The notes under the pieces were generated by a model. That model made no database searches and was not told the DNA's origin. It saw only the letters and a list, made by a program, of their open reading frames with translations. This document shows, piece after piece, positions 24,536 to 34,020 of a stretch of DNA of 64,000 nucleotides. The position numbers and the translations under genes are program-made. Origin of the DNA: Halarchaeum nitratireducens. GTDB lineage: Archaea > Halobacteriota > Halobacteria > Halobacteriales > Halobacteriaceae. Location of the stretch: the NCBI RefSeq assembly GCF_014647155.1, contig NZ_BMOQ01000004.1, positions 124,001 through 188,000 of the forward strand, in the 5' to 3' direction. Within the stretch, counting starts at the first letter, position 1, and each line of letters opens with the position of its first letter.

Positions 24536-25489
24536 ATGAGCGATGCGGACGCGACGGCGGACGGGGGCGGCGGTGGCGACGACCCGCGGGTCCACCTCCC
24601 GGCGGACGTCGAGGCCGTCCGCGACGCCCTCGTCTCGTGGTACGAGGACGACCACCGCTCGTTCCCGTGGCGCGAGACGACCGACGCCTACGAAATACTC
24701 GTCTCCGAGGTGATGAGTCAACAGACCCAACTCGACCGCGTCGAGACGGCGTGGCACGAGTTCCTCGATCGGTGGCCGACCGTCCGCGATCTCGCGGCCG
24801 CGGAGCGCAGCGACGTCGTCGGGTTCTGGACCGGCCACTCGCTCGGCTACAACAACCGCGCGCGCTACCTCCACGAGGCCGCCGAGCAGGTCGTGACGGA
24901 GTACGACGGGGCGTTCCCCGAGGAGCCCGACGAACTGGAGGAGCTGATGGGCGTCGGGCCGTACACCGCGAACGCGGTCGCGTCGTTCGCGTTCGACAAC
25001 GGAAACGCCGTCGTGGACACGAACGTCAAGCGCGTGCTCTATCGGGCCTTCGACGTCCCGGACGACGACGAGGCGTTCGCCGCCGTCGCGGGCGCGCTGA
25101 TGCCCGCGGGCGAGTCGCGGGTCTGGAACAACGCGATGATGGAACTCGGCGGCGTGGCCTGCGAGAAGGCACCCTCGTGCGACGAGGTCGGCTGTCCGTG
25201 GCGGCGGTGGTGTCACGCCTACGAGACCGGGGACTTCACCGCGCCGGACGTGCCCACCCAGCCCGAGTTCGAGGGGTCGCGCCGACAGATGCGCGGCCGG
25301 GTGGTCAAGGCGCTCTCGAACCACGACGAACTCGCCCTCGACGACCTCGGCCCGAAGGTGCGCGTCGATTACACGCCGGAGGGAGAGCACGGCCGCGAGT
25401 GGCTGCGCGGCCTCGTCGCCGACCTCGCCGACGACGGCCTCGCGGCGCTCGACGAGCGCGACGGCGAGCCGGTGGCGCGACTCCGCTGA
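24536..25489 (+). CDS. mutY: A/G-specific adenine DNA glycosylase
   Basis: MutY removes adenine mispaired with 8-oxoguanine. The protein is 317 residues from the ATG at 24536. Catalytic residues are Glu58 in LVSEVMSQQTQ and Asp161 in AVVDTNVKRV, with the helix-hairpin-helix LMGVGPYTANAVASFA between them. Four cysteines for the [4Fe-4S] cluster follow as CEKAPSCDEVGCPWRRWC, spaced C-x5-C-x4-C-x5-C rather than the usual C-x6-C-x2-C-x5-C. The bacterial C-terminal 8-oxoG-recognition domain is replaced by a short domain unlike MutT. A Gly-rich low-complexity stretch occupies residues 8-15. Confidence 0.9.
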   Translation: MSDADATADGGGGGDDPRVHLPADVEAVRDALVSWYEDDHRSFPWRETTDAYEILVSEVMSQQTQLDRVETAWHEFLDRWPTVRDLAAAERSDVVGFWTGHSLGYNNRARYLHEAAEQVVTEYDGAFPEEPDELEELMGVGPYTANAVASFAFDNGNAVVDTNVKRVLYRAFDVPDDDEAFAAVAGALMPAGESRVWNNAMMELGGVACEKAPSCDEVGCPWRRWCHAYETGDFTAPDVPTQPEFEGSRRQMRGRVVKALSNHDELALDDLGPKVRVDYTPEGEHGREWLRGLVADLADDGLAALDERDGEPVARLR

Positions 25490-25585
25490 CCACTGCCGAT
25501 CCGGGGCCGCCGTGGACGTTCGCGGGCGCGTCCGACGCGCGCGGTTTCGACAGTCGTTTAGGGGCGGGGGACTTTTCACCGCTAA

Positions 25586-27757
25586 ATGGGTTCGTGTATC
25601 ATTTGCGGCGCCTCCACGGACGGATACATCTGCGAGACGCACGAGGAGGACGTCGTCTTCGAGTTCCGCGGTTCCACGCCCGAACAGCTCACGCCGGGTC
25701 GCTTCTACGAGGGTCACGTCGACGGCTTCGCCGAGTTCGGCGTCTTCGTCGACATCGGCGACAACGTCACCGGTCTGCTCCACAAGAGCGAGATCCCCCA
25801 GCGCCTCGATGCGCTCGACTGGGAGTCCGGCGACACCGTCTACGTCGAGGTCGAGGACGTCCACGGCAACGGGAACGTCGACCTCGCGTGGTCGATTCGC
25901 CAGTCCGAACGCGAGTTCCGCGGGCTGCTCGTCGACGATCCGGACGCACCGACGAACGCCGAACTCCCCGAGGACGAGGGCGACGCGCCGCCCGCGGCGT
26001 CCGAGCCGGACGCCGAGGAAGAGGAGGAGGCCGCTGAGAGTGCGAGTCGCGGCGAGCGCGAGTCGTCGACGGACGAGCACGAGCGCGACGCCGCGGAGGC
26101 GGACGAGTCGGCGAACGCGGGCGGAAACGAGGCCGAAGCGGCGGAGACGAACGCCGAATCGGACACCGAGCCGTCGGCGGACGAGGGGACAGACGCGGGT
26201 GAGGAATCGAACACGACCGAGGGGACGAACGCGGGCGAAGAGGCGGAGCCCGAGGACGTCGTTCGCGTCCCGATCGACGCCCTCGACGCCGAAGTCGGCG
26301 AGGTCGTGGCCGTCGAAGCCGAGGTCACGGGCGTCCGTCAGACGTCCGGTCCGACGGTCTTCGAGCTGACCGACGAGACCGGCACCGTCGACGCCGCGGC
26401 GTTCGTCGAGGCCGGCGTCCGCGCCTATCCGGAGGTCGAGGCGGGCGACGTCGTCCGTCTCGTCGGCGAGGTCGAGCGCCACCACGGCGAGCTCCAACTG
26501 GAGACCGAGGACCTCGACGTGCTCACGGGCTCGGAGGCGAGCGCGGTCCACGAGCGCCGCGAGGCCGAGGTCACGGAGCGCGCGACGCCCGACGACGAGA
26601 CGCTGCTCGTGCAGGACACGGCGGTCGACGTCGTGCACGACGATCTCGTCGACGCCGCGACGGAGATCCGCCGGGCGATCATCCAGTCCCGCCCCGTCAT
26701 CGTCCGTCACACCGCGGACGTCGAGGGGTACGTCGGCGGGGCCGCCATCGAGCGCGCCGTCCTCCCGCTCGTCCGCGCCGAGCACACCGCGAGCGACGCC
26801 GAATACCACTACGTCGACCGCCGGCCGCTCGACGACGGCTTCTACACGCTCGACGACGCGACGAAGGACGTCACGTCGATGCTGCAGGCCGCGGATCGCC
26901 ACGACGAGAAACACCCGCTGTTCGTCCTCGTCGGCACGGGGAGCACGCGCGAGTCCACGGACGGGCTCGGTCTCCTCGCGCAGTACGACGCGCCGACGGT
27001 CGCCCTCGACGGCGGCTACGCGGACGGCGAGGCCGCGGACGCCGCTGGCGTTCTCGTCTCCCCGACGCAGCACGGCGAGGACCCGGTCTCGACGGGCGTG
27101 CTCGCCACGCACCTCGCCGGCATCGTGAACGGCGAGGTCCGCGACGACCTCGCGCACCTCCCCGCGGTCCCGTTCTGGTCGGACACGCCGGACGTCTACG
27201 CCGAACTGGCCGCCGAAGCGGGCTACGACCACGACACCGTCGAGAACGTCCGTGACGCCCTCGCGCTGGAGGCCTTCTACCAGGCCTACGAGGACAAACG
27301 CGAGATCGTCATCGACCTCCTCTGGGACGAGGCCCACACCGGTCTCGTCGGCCACGTCGGCGAGCAGTTCCGCGAGAAGCTCGCGACGGAGTTCGAGACG
27401 GCCGAACCCCACCTCGACGCGCGCGACGTCGCCGGCGACGTGACGATCGAGGTCCTCGACGTCGATCGGTACACGCACCGCTACGACTTCCCGCCCGTCG
27501 CGCTGCTGCTCGACGCCCTCTACCGGGAGCGCGCCGACGGCGCGTACATCCTCGTGGGTGCGGACAGCGACGAGCTCCGCGTGCGCTCGACCGGCGACGT
27601 CGACGTGCGCGCGGTCGGCGAGACGCTCGCGGCGGACCTGCCCGAGGCCGGCGTCGTGCCGCGGGGCGCCCAGGACGGCCGTATCGAGTTCCTCAGCGGC
27701 GAGCGCGACGCCGTCGTCGACGCCGCCGTCGAGGCGCTCGCCGAGCAGTCGGACTGA
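25586..27757 (+). CDS. RecJ/DHH-superfamily protein with zinc finger, S1 and OB domains
   Basis: The protein is 723 residues. In order: an N-terminal zinc finger (CIICGASTDGYICETH), an S1 domain (residues 35-110: GRFYEGHVDGFAEFGVFVDIGDNVTGLLHKSE), a highly acidic linker (about 120-225), an OB fold (230-320) and a DHH-like phosphoesterase region with DHHA1 (320-723). The DHH motifs look degraded: the HxDxDG-type motif reads RHTADVEGYVGG, and no DHH triad is seen where VLVGTGSTRESTDG stands. It may be a non-catalytic RecJ/Cdc45-like or RNA-binding relative. Haloarchaea carry several RecJ paralogues. Confidence 0.78.
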   Translation: MGSCIICGASTDGYICETHEEDVVFEFRGSTPEQLTPGRFYEGHVDGFAEFGVFVDIGDNVTGLLHKSEIPQRLDALDWESGDTVYVEVEDVHGNGNVDLAWSIRQSEREFRGLLVDDPDAPTNAELPEDEGDAPPAASEPDAEEEEEAAESASRGERESSTDEHERDAAEADESANAGGNEAEAAETNAESDTEPSADEGTDAGEESNTTEGTNAGEEAEPEDVVRVPIDALDAEVGEVVAVEAEVTGVRQTSGPTVFELTDETGTVDAAAFVEAGVRAYPEVEAGDVVRLVGEVERHHGELQLETEDLDVLTGSEASAVHERREAEVTERATPDDETLLVQDTAVDVVHDDLVDAATEIRRAIIQSRPVIVRHTADVEGYVGGAAIERAVLPLVRAEHTASDAEYHYVDRRPLDDGFYTLDDATKDVTSMLQAADRHDEKHPLFVLVGTGSTRESTDGLGLLAQYDAPTVALDGGYADGEAADAAGVLVSPTQHGEDPVSTGVLATHLAGIVNGEVRDDLAHLPAVPFWSDTPDVYAELAAEAGYDHDTVENVRDALALEAFYQAYEDKREIVIDLLWDEAHTGLVGHVGEQFREKLATEFETAEPHLDARDVAGDVTIEVLDVDRYTHRYDFPPVALLLDALYRERADGAYILVGADSDELRVRSTGDVDVRAVGETLAADLPEAGVVPRGAQDGRIEFLSGERDAVVDAAVEALAEQSD

Positions 27758-27820
27758 CGCCGCACCGCCGCGGTCTCTCAACGATACGTTTTTGCGTCGT
27801 GGTCGGCTGATTCACGTCCA

Positions 27821-29479
27821 ATGAGTAGCGAGGCCGAGAGCGGCGAGGACGAGGCGTTCGCCGCGGCCTGCGAGGACCTCGTCGCGCGCATCCTCTCGGG
27901 CGACGTCGGACAGGGCGACGTGGAGAGCGCGAAGCTCGACGTCTGCTCCGAGCACTCGGTCGCGCGGGTCCCGAAACACACGGACCTGCTCGATCACGCC
28001 CCCGAGGGGCGCCGCGAGGAACTGGAGGAAGTCCTCCAGCGCAAGCCCGTGCGCACGGCGTCCGGCGTCGCGCCGGTCGCGGTGATGACGAGCCCGCACC
28101 TCTGTCCCCACGGGAAGTGTCTCTACTGTCCGGGCGGCCCCGCGAGCGAGTTCGGAAGCGCGCAGTCCTACACGGGCCACGAGCCCGCGGCGGCGCGCGG
28201 CGAGCAGAACGACTACGACCCCTACGGGCAGGTGACGCTGCGGCTCAATCAGCTCCGCGAGATCGGCCACCCCGTCGATAAGGTGGAGCTGATCGTCATG
28301 GGCGGGACGATGACGGCCCGCAGCCACGACTACCAGGAGTGGTTCGTGAAGCGCTGTCTCGAGGCGCTGAACGATCACGACCTCGACGCCGAACCCGCGC
28401 CCGCCGAGGGGGTCTCGTTCGCCCAGGACCCCGACGAGTACGCGTTCAGCTATCTGGAGGACGTCAAGACGGCGAACGAGTTCGGGGACATCCGCAACAT
28501 CGGGACGACCTTCGAGACGAAGCCGGACTGGTGCGACCCCGAGCAGGTGGACCGGATGCTCGACCTCGGCGGGACGAAAGTCGAGGTCGGCGTCCAGACG
28601 ACCTACGAACGCATCAACCGGGAGATGCACCGCGGCCACGGGAATCAGGCCTCCATCGACGCGAACCGCAACCTCCGGAACGCGGCGTTCAAGGTCGGCT
28701 TCCACATGATGCCCGGCCAGCCCGGGATGACCGAGCGGATGGTGGAAGAGGACTTCCGGCAGCTCTTCGAGAGCCCCGAGTGGCGCCCGGACTACCTGAA
28801 GATCTACCCGACGCTCGTCGTGCGCGGCACGAGGGTGTACGACCAGTGGCGCCGCGACGACTTCGAGCCCCTCCAGAACGAGCAGGCCGCCGAGCTCGTC
28901 GCGCGCGTGATGAAGGACCTCCCGCGCTACGTGCGCCTCCAGCGCGTCCAGCGCGACATCCCCGCGGACTTCATCGACGCGGGCGTCTGGAAGTCGAACC
29001 TCCGACAGCTCGCGTGGCAGAAGATGGACGAGCACGGCTGGGAGTGCTCGTGCATCCGCTGTCGCGAGGTCGGGATGAACGACGCGGAGCCCGAGACCGT
29101 CGAGATGGGGACGATCGAGTACGAGGCCGCCGGCGGGACGGAGCAGTTCATCAGCTTCGAGGACTTCGAGCAGGACTTGCTGGTGGGCTTCGCGCGCCTG
29201 CGTTTCCCGGGCGAGACGGCGCGCCGCGAGCTGGAGGACGCCGCGCTCCTGCGCGAACTCCACGTCTACGGTGACGCGGTGAGCGTCGGCGAGGCGAGCG
29301 GCGAGGGCGACCAGCAACACCGCGGCTACGGCCGCCGCCTGATGCGCGAGGCCGAGGAACGCGCCCGCGACGCCGGCTACGAGACGCTCGCGGTCATCTC
29401 CGGGATCGGCGCGCGCCAGTACTACAAGCGCAAGCTCGGCTACCACCAGGACGGGCCGTACGTGGTGAAGGAGCTCTAA
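27821..29479 (+). CDS. elp3: Elp3 radical-SAM/acetyltransferase for tRNA wobble uridine
   Basis: Archaeal Elp3 alone makes 5-carboxymethyluridine at U34 of tRNA. The protein is 552 residues. The radical-SAM cluster cysteines are Cys95, Cys100 and Cys103 in LCPHGKCLYCPGG, preceded by RTASGVAPVAVMTSPH. LGGTKVEVGVQTTYERI follows near 250. A zinc-type CSCIRC lies near 408-413, and a C-terminal GNAT domain binds acetyl-CoA (HRGYGRRLMREAEERA). The start ATG at 27821 lies 30 nt after the T-rich ACGTTTTTG box. Confidence 0.95.
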   Translation: MSSEAESGEDEAFAAACEDLVARILSGDVGQGDVESAKLDVCSEHSVARVPKHTDLLDHAPEGRREELEEVLQRKPVRTASGVAPVAVMTSPHLCPHGKCLYCPGGPASEFGSAQSYTGHEPAAARGEQNDYDPYGQVTLRLNQLREIGHPVDKVELIVMGGTMTARSHDYQEWFVKRCLEALNDHDLDAEPAPAEGVSFAQDPDEYAFSYLEDVKTANEFGDIRNIGTTFETKPDWCDPEQVDRMLDLGGTKVEVGVQTTYERINREMHRGHGNQASIDANRNLRNAAFKVGFHMMPGQPGMTERMVEEDFRQLFESPEWRPDYLKIYPTLVVRGTRVYDQWRRDDFEPLQNEQAAELVARVMKDLPRYVRLQRVQRDIPADFIDAGVWKSNLRQLAWQKMDEHGWECSCIRCREVGMNDAEPETVEMGTIEYEAAGGTEQFISFEDFEQDLLVGFARLRFPGETARRELEDAALLRELHVYGDAVSVGEASGEGDQQHRGYGRRLMREAEERARDAGYETLAVISGIGARQYYKRKLGYHQDGPYVVKEL

Positions 29480-29544
29480 ACTGCACCAGCGGTCCCGGCC
29501 GCGAGCGTCGCGAGCGATTGGCGAACACGACGGCACCGTCCGCC

Positions 29545-29582
29545 GCGGACCGCCCGCCGTCGCGTTTCGCACGGCGGTCCGC
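29545..29582. terminator. Inverted repeat between convergent elp3 and surE
   Basis: GCGGACCGCC (29545-29554) and GGCGGTCCGC (29573-29582) form a perfect 10-bp stem with an 18-nt loop, in the 263-nt gap where two genes converge. There is no strong T-tract beside it, so its role as bidirectional terminator is inferred from position. Confidence 0.35.
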
Positions 29583-29742
29583 GACCGCTCTCAGGTCACG
29601 GGAGGCGCGTTGTCCGGCGGTGGGGCATAAACCCGCGTCCGGCCCGCTTCGTCCGCTCCGTTCGATTCGTCCTACGTCGCTGGCTCGCCCGGTCCGTTCG
29701 GGTAGTCTGATCCCCCCGCGTCGTCGCTTCCAGCGGGTCGAC

Positions 29743-30510
29743 TCAGAGCACGCCGCCCGGCGTGACGTCCTCGGGGACGCCGTGCGGGGCGGTGAGCGGC
29801 GTCACGGAGACTTCGTTGTCGACGCAGACGCGCCGATCGGTCCCCTCGGGGTCGGGGACGTCGCGTTCGAGGAACTCGGCCCAGAAGCGGTCCTCGACAT
29901 CGATGCCGGCGCCGGTGACGGTCGCTTCGAGCTCGTACTCCTCGGAGGGACGGGTGACGCGTCGGACGGGCGCCGTGGCCTGATCGCTGGCGGGCGCGTT
30001 GACGCTGAGGTAGTCGGCGCTCGGGAGGACGTCGCCGGCGGCGAACGCCGGGACGAGGTCGGCGGCGACCTCCGCGGCGAGGTCGAACGTCTCCGTGGTG
30101 GGCTCCCAGTCGGGATCGGTGAGGTCCCAGTCGTACATCGAGAGCGCGACGGCCGGCACGTCGAGGAAGCCCGCCTCCATCGCGGCGCCGACGGTCCCGG
30201 AGCGCCCGAGGACGTGGGCGCCGAGGTTCGGCCCGTCGTTACAGCCGGAGACGACGACGTCGGGTTCGAGCCCGATCGCGGCGAGGCCGACCGCCACGCA
30301 GTCGGCGGGCGTCCCCTCGACGGCGTAGCCGCGCGCGTGGTCGTGGTACTCGACGGGGCCGGCGGTGCGCGTCTGCCCGGTCCCCGACTGCTGGCCGGCA
30401 GGTGCGACGACCGTGACGTCGTGGTCGGCGTCGAGGCGATCACGGAGGCGTTCGAGGCCCGGCGCGTCGATGCCGTCGTCGTTCGTGAGGAGGACGGAGA
30501 GGGTGCTCAC
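29743..30510 (-). CDS. surE: 5'/3'-nucleotidase SurE
   Basis: SurE is a divalent-metal-dependent nucleoside monophosphatase. The 255-residue protein starts at a GTG (VSTLSVLLTNDDGIDAPG) with the diagnostic NDDG metal site at residues 10-13. The second metal ligand is the Asn in VVSGCNDGPNLG, and the substrate loop is APAGQQSGTGQ. It is separated from panE by 73 nt on the same strand. The physiological substrate in haloarchaea is not established. Confidence 0.93.
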   Translation of the reverse strand: MSTLSVLLTNDDGIDAPGLERLRDRLDADHDVTVVAPAGQQSGTGQTRTAGPVEYHDHARGYAVEGTPADCVAVGLAAIGLEPDVVVSGCNDGPNLGAHVLGRSGTVGAAMEAGFLDVPAVALSMYDWDLTDPDWEPTTETFDLAAEVAADLVPAFAAGDVLPSADYLSVNAPASDQATAPVRRVTRPSEEYELEATVTGAGIDVEDRFWAEFLERDVPDPEGTDRRVCVDNEVSVTPLTAPHGVPEDVTPGGVL

Positions 30511-30583
30511 GGCGACCCGTACCGGACGCCCGCGCTAAGCCGTTCCGGTGGTTTGCCTACGTGTCTCACGGGAGATCGGCGCG

Positions 30584-31528
30584 TCAGGGCTCGTTCGCGT
30601 CGGCCTGCGGGCGGAGGATGGCGTTGACGGCCTCGACGGCTGGAACGTCGACGTTCCGCTCGCGGGCGCGCCGGACGGCGCTCCCGTGGAGGGCGTCGAG
30701 TTCCATGCGCTTGCCGTGGGTGAGGTCGTAGTGGAGACTGGAGTAGTTCTCGTCGTTGTCCATCGACGTCATCGCATCGAGCCACTTCGTCACGGGGTCC
30801 CACTCGAAGCGGACGCCCTCCGCGTGGGCGACGGCGACGACCTCCTCCATGACGCGCCGATAGAGCGCCCACGTCTCGTCCGTGTCGTTGATGACGCCGA
30901 ACGGCTGGCGCGTGGCGGCGGTGAGGCCCGCCTGCGCGCAGATGAGCGCGAACTTGTCCCAGAGCGTCGCGTGGACGCTGTCGGTGTAATCGGCGCGCAT
31001 TCCCGCCGCCGCCTCGCAGGCGTCGAGGAAGTCGTCCGCGAGTGCGGGCCGATCGGGGGCCGGCCCGTCGACGTCGTGGTACTGCCCGAAGATGACGCGA
31101 CCGGGGCCGCCGGTGTGTTCGACGACGCCGGGGCTCGCGATCGTGCTGAAGATGTACGTGACGCCGCCCCAGACGCGCTCGGTGCCGACGACGTCCGCGA
31201 GGACGTCCTCGTTGTCGACGCCGTTCTGCAGGGAGAGGACCGCGGAGTCCGGGCGGAGCATCGCGTCGAGCGACGCCGCGGCGTCCGCGGTGTCGTAGGA
31301 CTTCACGCAGAAGAGCACGAGGTCGACCTCGCCGACGGCCGCGGGGTCGTCCGTCGCGGGACAGTCGACCTCGAAGTCGCCGGCGACGCTCTCGACCGCG
31401 AGCCCCTCCGTGCGGAGGGCGTCGAGGTGCTCGCCGCGCGCGATGAAGGTGACGTCGTGCCCCTGCTGGGCGAGGCGGCCGCCGTAGTACGCGCCGACGC
31501 CGCCCGCGCCGTAGACTGCGATCTCCAT
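30584..31528 (-). CDS. panE: 2-dehydropantoate 2-reductase (ketopantoate reductase)
   Basis: PanE reduces ketopantoate to pantoate with NAD(P)H for coenzyme A synthesis. The protein is 314 residues from the ATG at 31528. It has a Rossmann GAGGVGAYYGGRLAQQG (7-23), VKSYDT near 74 and the catalytic-helix region LWDKFALICAQAGLTAAT with the conserved Lys near 180. The open frame extends far upstream to 33373 only as antisense to rqcH. panB, the preceding enzyme in the pathway, lies at 50710-51483. Confidence 0.9.
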   Translation of the reverse strand: MEIAVYGAGGVGAYYGGRLAQQGHDVTFIARGEHLDALRTEGLAVESVAGDFEVDCPATDDPAAVGEVDLVLFCVKSYDTADAAASLDAMLRPDSAVLSLQNGVDNEDVLADVVGTERVWGGVTYIFSTIASPGVVEHTGGPGRVIFGQYHDVDGPAPDRPALADDFLDACEAAAGMRADYTDSVHATLWDKFALICAQAGLTAATRQPFGVINDTDETWALYRRVMEEVVAVAHAEGVRFEWDPVTKWLDAMTSMDNDENYSSLHYDLTHGKRMELDALHGSAVRRARERNVDVPAVEAVNAILRPQADANEP

Positions 31529-31687
31529 GACGGAGCCGTCGGGGCCGGACGGCATAGAAGTACGGGAGTCGGCGTCGATCGTCGCGTGACGACACGACCC
31601 TCGACGCCGCGCTCGCTCTCGTCGCGGTCCCTGCGGGCCCGCGTAGACCGCAGTACAAAAGGGGACCACCGCGCTAGTGGGCGTATC

Positions 31688-33832
31688 ATGGACGAGAAGC
31701 GGGAACTGACGAGCATCGACCTCGTCGCCCTCACGGCCGAGCTGAACGGCTACGCGGGCGCGGTGGTCGACAAGGCCTATCTCTACGGCGACGACCTCGT
31801 CCGCCTCAAGATGCGGGACTTCGACGAGGGACGCGTCGAACTCCTCGTCGAGGTCGGGGAGACCAAGCGCGCGAACGTCGCGCGCCCCGAGCACGTACCG
31901 AACGCGCCCGGGCGACCACCGAACTTCGCCAAGATGCTTCGGAACCGGCTCTCGGGTGCGAACCTCCACGAGGTGCGCCAGCACGGCTTCGATCGCATCC
32001 TCGAGTTCGAGTTCCGCCGCGAGGACCAGGACACCACCATCGTCGCCGAACTGTTCGGCGACGGCAACATCGCGGTGCTCGATCAGAACGGCGAGGTCGT
32101 CGACAGCCTCGAAACCGTCCGCCTGAAGTCCCGCACGGTCGCGCCCGGGAGCCAGTACGGCTTCCCGAAGTCGCGGGTGAACCCCCTCGAACTCGACTAC
32201 GAGGGGTTCGCAGAGCGGATGCGCCAATCGGACACCGACCTCGTGCGGACGGTTGCGACGCAGCTCAACTTCGGTGGGCTCTACGGCGAGGAGCTCTGTA
32301 CGCGCGCCGGCGTCGAGAAGACGAAGGACATCGAGGACGCGGGCGAGGCGGAGTTCGAGGCGATCTACGACGCCATGGAGCGCCTGCTCGACGACGTGAA
32401 AGCCGGGCGCACCGACCCCCGCGTCTACTACGAGCGGGGAACGGCGGACGGCGGTGAGGGTGACGACGAGGCGGCCGAGAAGGGGCGTCGCGTCGACGTG
32501 ACGCCGCTGCCCTTGGAGGAGCGCGCCGACCTCCCCGCGGAGGCGTTCGACTCGTTCAACGCCGCGCTCGACGACTACTTCACGAACCTCGAAACGGAGG
32601 CCGACGAGGGATCCGAGGAGACGACGAGCAAGCCCGCCTTCGAGGAGGAGATCGCCAAGCGAAAACGCATCATCGAGCAGCAGGAGGGCGCGATCTCGAA
32701 CTTCGAGGAGCAGGCCGAGGAGGAACGCGAGAAGGCCGAACTGCTCTACGAGCGCTACGATCTCGTCGACGACGTGCTCTCGACGGTCCGCGAGGCGCTC
32801 GCCGCGGGCTACGGCTGGGACGACGTCGAAGAGCGATTCGAAGAGGGCAAAGAACAGGGGATCGAGGCGGCCGAGCACGTCGCCGGCGTCGACCCCGAGA
32901 ACGGCCTCGTCCGCCTCCGCCTCGGCGGCCACGCGATCGGCCTCGATCCCGACGCGGGCGTCGAGAAGAACGCAGACGCGCTCTACCGCGAGGCCAAGCG
33001 CGTCGAGGAGAAAAAGGAGGGCGCACTCGCGGCCATCGAGAACACCCGCGAGGAACTCGAAGACTGGCAGGCGCGCCGCGAGGCGTGGAGCGAGGAGGAA
33101 CGCGAAGAGGAGGAGCCCGAAGAGGAGGAACCCGAGGACATCGACTGGCTCTCGCGGGCGTCGATCCCGGTGCGCAAGCAGGAGCAGTGGTACGATCGCT
33201 TCCGGTGGTTCCGCACGTCCGACGGCTTCCTCGTCATCGGCGGCCGGAACGCCGATCAGAACGAGGAGATCGTGGAGAAGTACATGGACGGCTACGACCG
33301 CTTCTTCCACGCGCAGGCCCACGGCGGTCCCGTGACGGTGCTCAAGACCTCCGCGCCGAGCGAGCCCTCCCAAGACATCGAGGTGCCCGAGTCCTCGTTG
33401 GAGGAGGCCGCGCAGTTCGCCGTCACGTACTCCTCGGTGTGGAAGGACGGCCGGGGCGCCGGCGACGCCTACATGGTGATGCCGGAGCAGGTCTCGAAGA
33501 CCGCGGAGTCCGGCGAGTACCTCTCGAAGGGCGGCTTCACGATCCGCGGTGACCGGACGTACTTCGAGAACACGCCCGTCGGCTGTGCGGTGGGTATCAC
33601 CTGCGAGCCCTCGACGCGCGTCGTCGGCGGCCCACCGTCGGCCATCGAGGGACGGGCGGAGACGACCGTCGCGCTCGAACCCGGGAAGTTCGCGCAGGGC
33701 GACGCGGCCAAGCGCGTGTACAGGACGTTCCGCGAGCGCTTCGCGGACGAGTCCTTCGTCCGCAAGGTGGCCTCGCCCGACGAGATCCAGAAGTTCATGC
33801 CGCCGGGCGGGAGCCGCATCGCGGAGGAATAG
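31688..33832 (+). CDS. rqcH: Ribosome rescue protein RqcH (NEMF/Rqc2 family)
   Basis: RqcH binds stalled large subunits carrying peptidyl-tRNA and can recruit tRNA-Ala for C-terminal tailing. The protein is 714 residues. The NFACT-N domain contains the Asp102-Arg103 pair in HGFDRILEFEF that is required for tailing in bacterial and yeast homologues. Helix-hairpin-helix and acidic coiled-coil segments run about 310-490, with a very Glu-rich stretch near 470-480. The NFACT-R domain begins near WYDRFRWFRTSDGFLVIGGRNADQN. ATG 31688 lies 31 nt after TATA-like GTACAAAAGG. Pelota is 1.3 kb downstream. Confidence 0.92.
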   Translation: MDEKRELTSIDLVALTAELNGYAGAVVDKAYLYGDDLVRLKMRDFDEGRVELLVEVGETKRANVARPEHVPNAPGRPPNFAKMLRNRLSGANLHEVRQHGFDRILEFEFRREDQDTTIVAELFGDGNIAVLDQNGEVVDSLETVRLKSRTVAPGSQYGFPKSRVNPLELDYEGFAERMRQSDTDLVRTVATQLNFGGLYGEELCTRAGVEKTKDIEDAGEAEFEAIYDAMERLLDDVKAGRTDPRVYYERGTADGGEGDDEAAEKGRRVDVTPLPLEERADLPAEAFDSFNAALDDYFTNLETEADEGSEETTSKPAFEEEIAKRKRIIEQQEGAISNFEEQAEEEREKAELLYERYDLVDDVLSTVREALAAGYGWDDVEERFEEGKEQGIEAAEHVAGVDPENGLVRLRLGGHAIGLDPDAGVEKNADALYREAKRVEEKKEGALAAIENTREELEDWQARREAWSEEEREEEEPEEEEPEDIDWLSRASIPVRKQEQWYDRFRWFRTSDGFLVIGGRNADQNEEIVEKYMDGYDRFFHAQAHGGPVTVLKTSAPSEPSQDIEVPESSLEEAAQFAVTYSSVWKDGRGAGDAYMVMPEQVSKTAESGEYLSKGGFTIRGDRTYFENTPVGCAVGITCEPSTRVVGGPPSAIEGRAETTVALEPGKFAQGDAAKRVYRTFRERFADESFVRKVASPDEIQKFMPPGGSRIAEE

Positions 33833-34020
33833 GCGACCCCGATGGGGTCGCCAGTTACCAAGCGGGGAACGGAGTGCCCCCGCGAGGAGTCGGTCGCAAC
33901 CGAGCGCGAGCGAGGGCGCGACCGAACACCCGAGCGGGGAGTGACGCGACCCGCGAGAGGGAGGACGAACGCACCGGAACGGACCCCACGCTTTTCACGT
34001 CGCCGGGCGTCGTCCCGGGT

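Noticed and set aside
24341..27781. A 1146-residue open frame on the minus strand
   Set aside because: It is antisense to mutY and the RecJ-like gene, both of which have clear family motifs.
31529..33373. Upstream extension of panE by over 600 residues
   Set aside because: The extension is antisense to rqcH. PanE begins with its Rossmann motif seven residues after the ATG at 31528.
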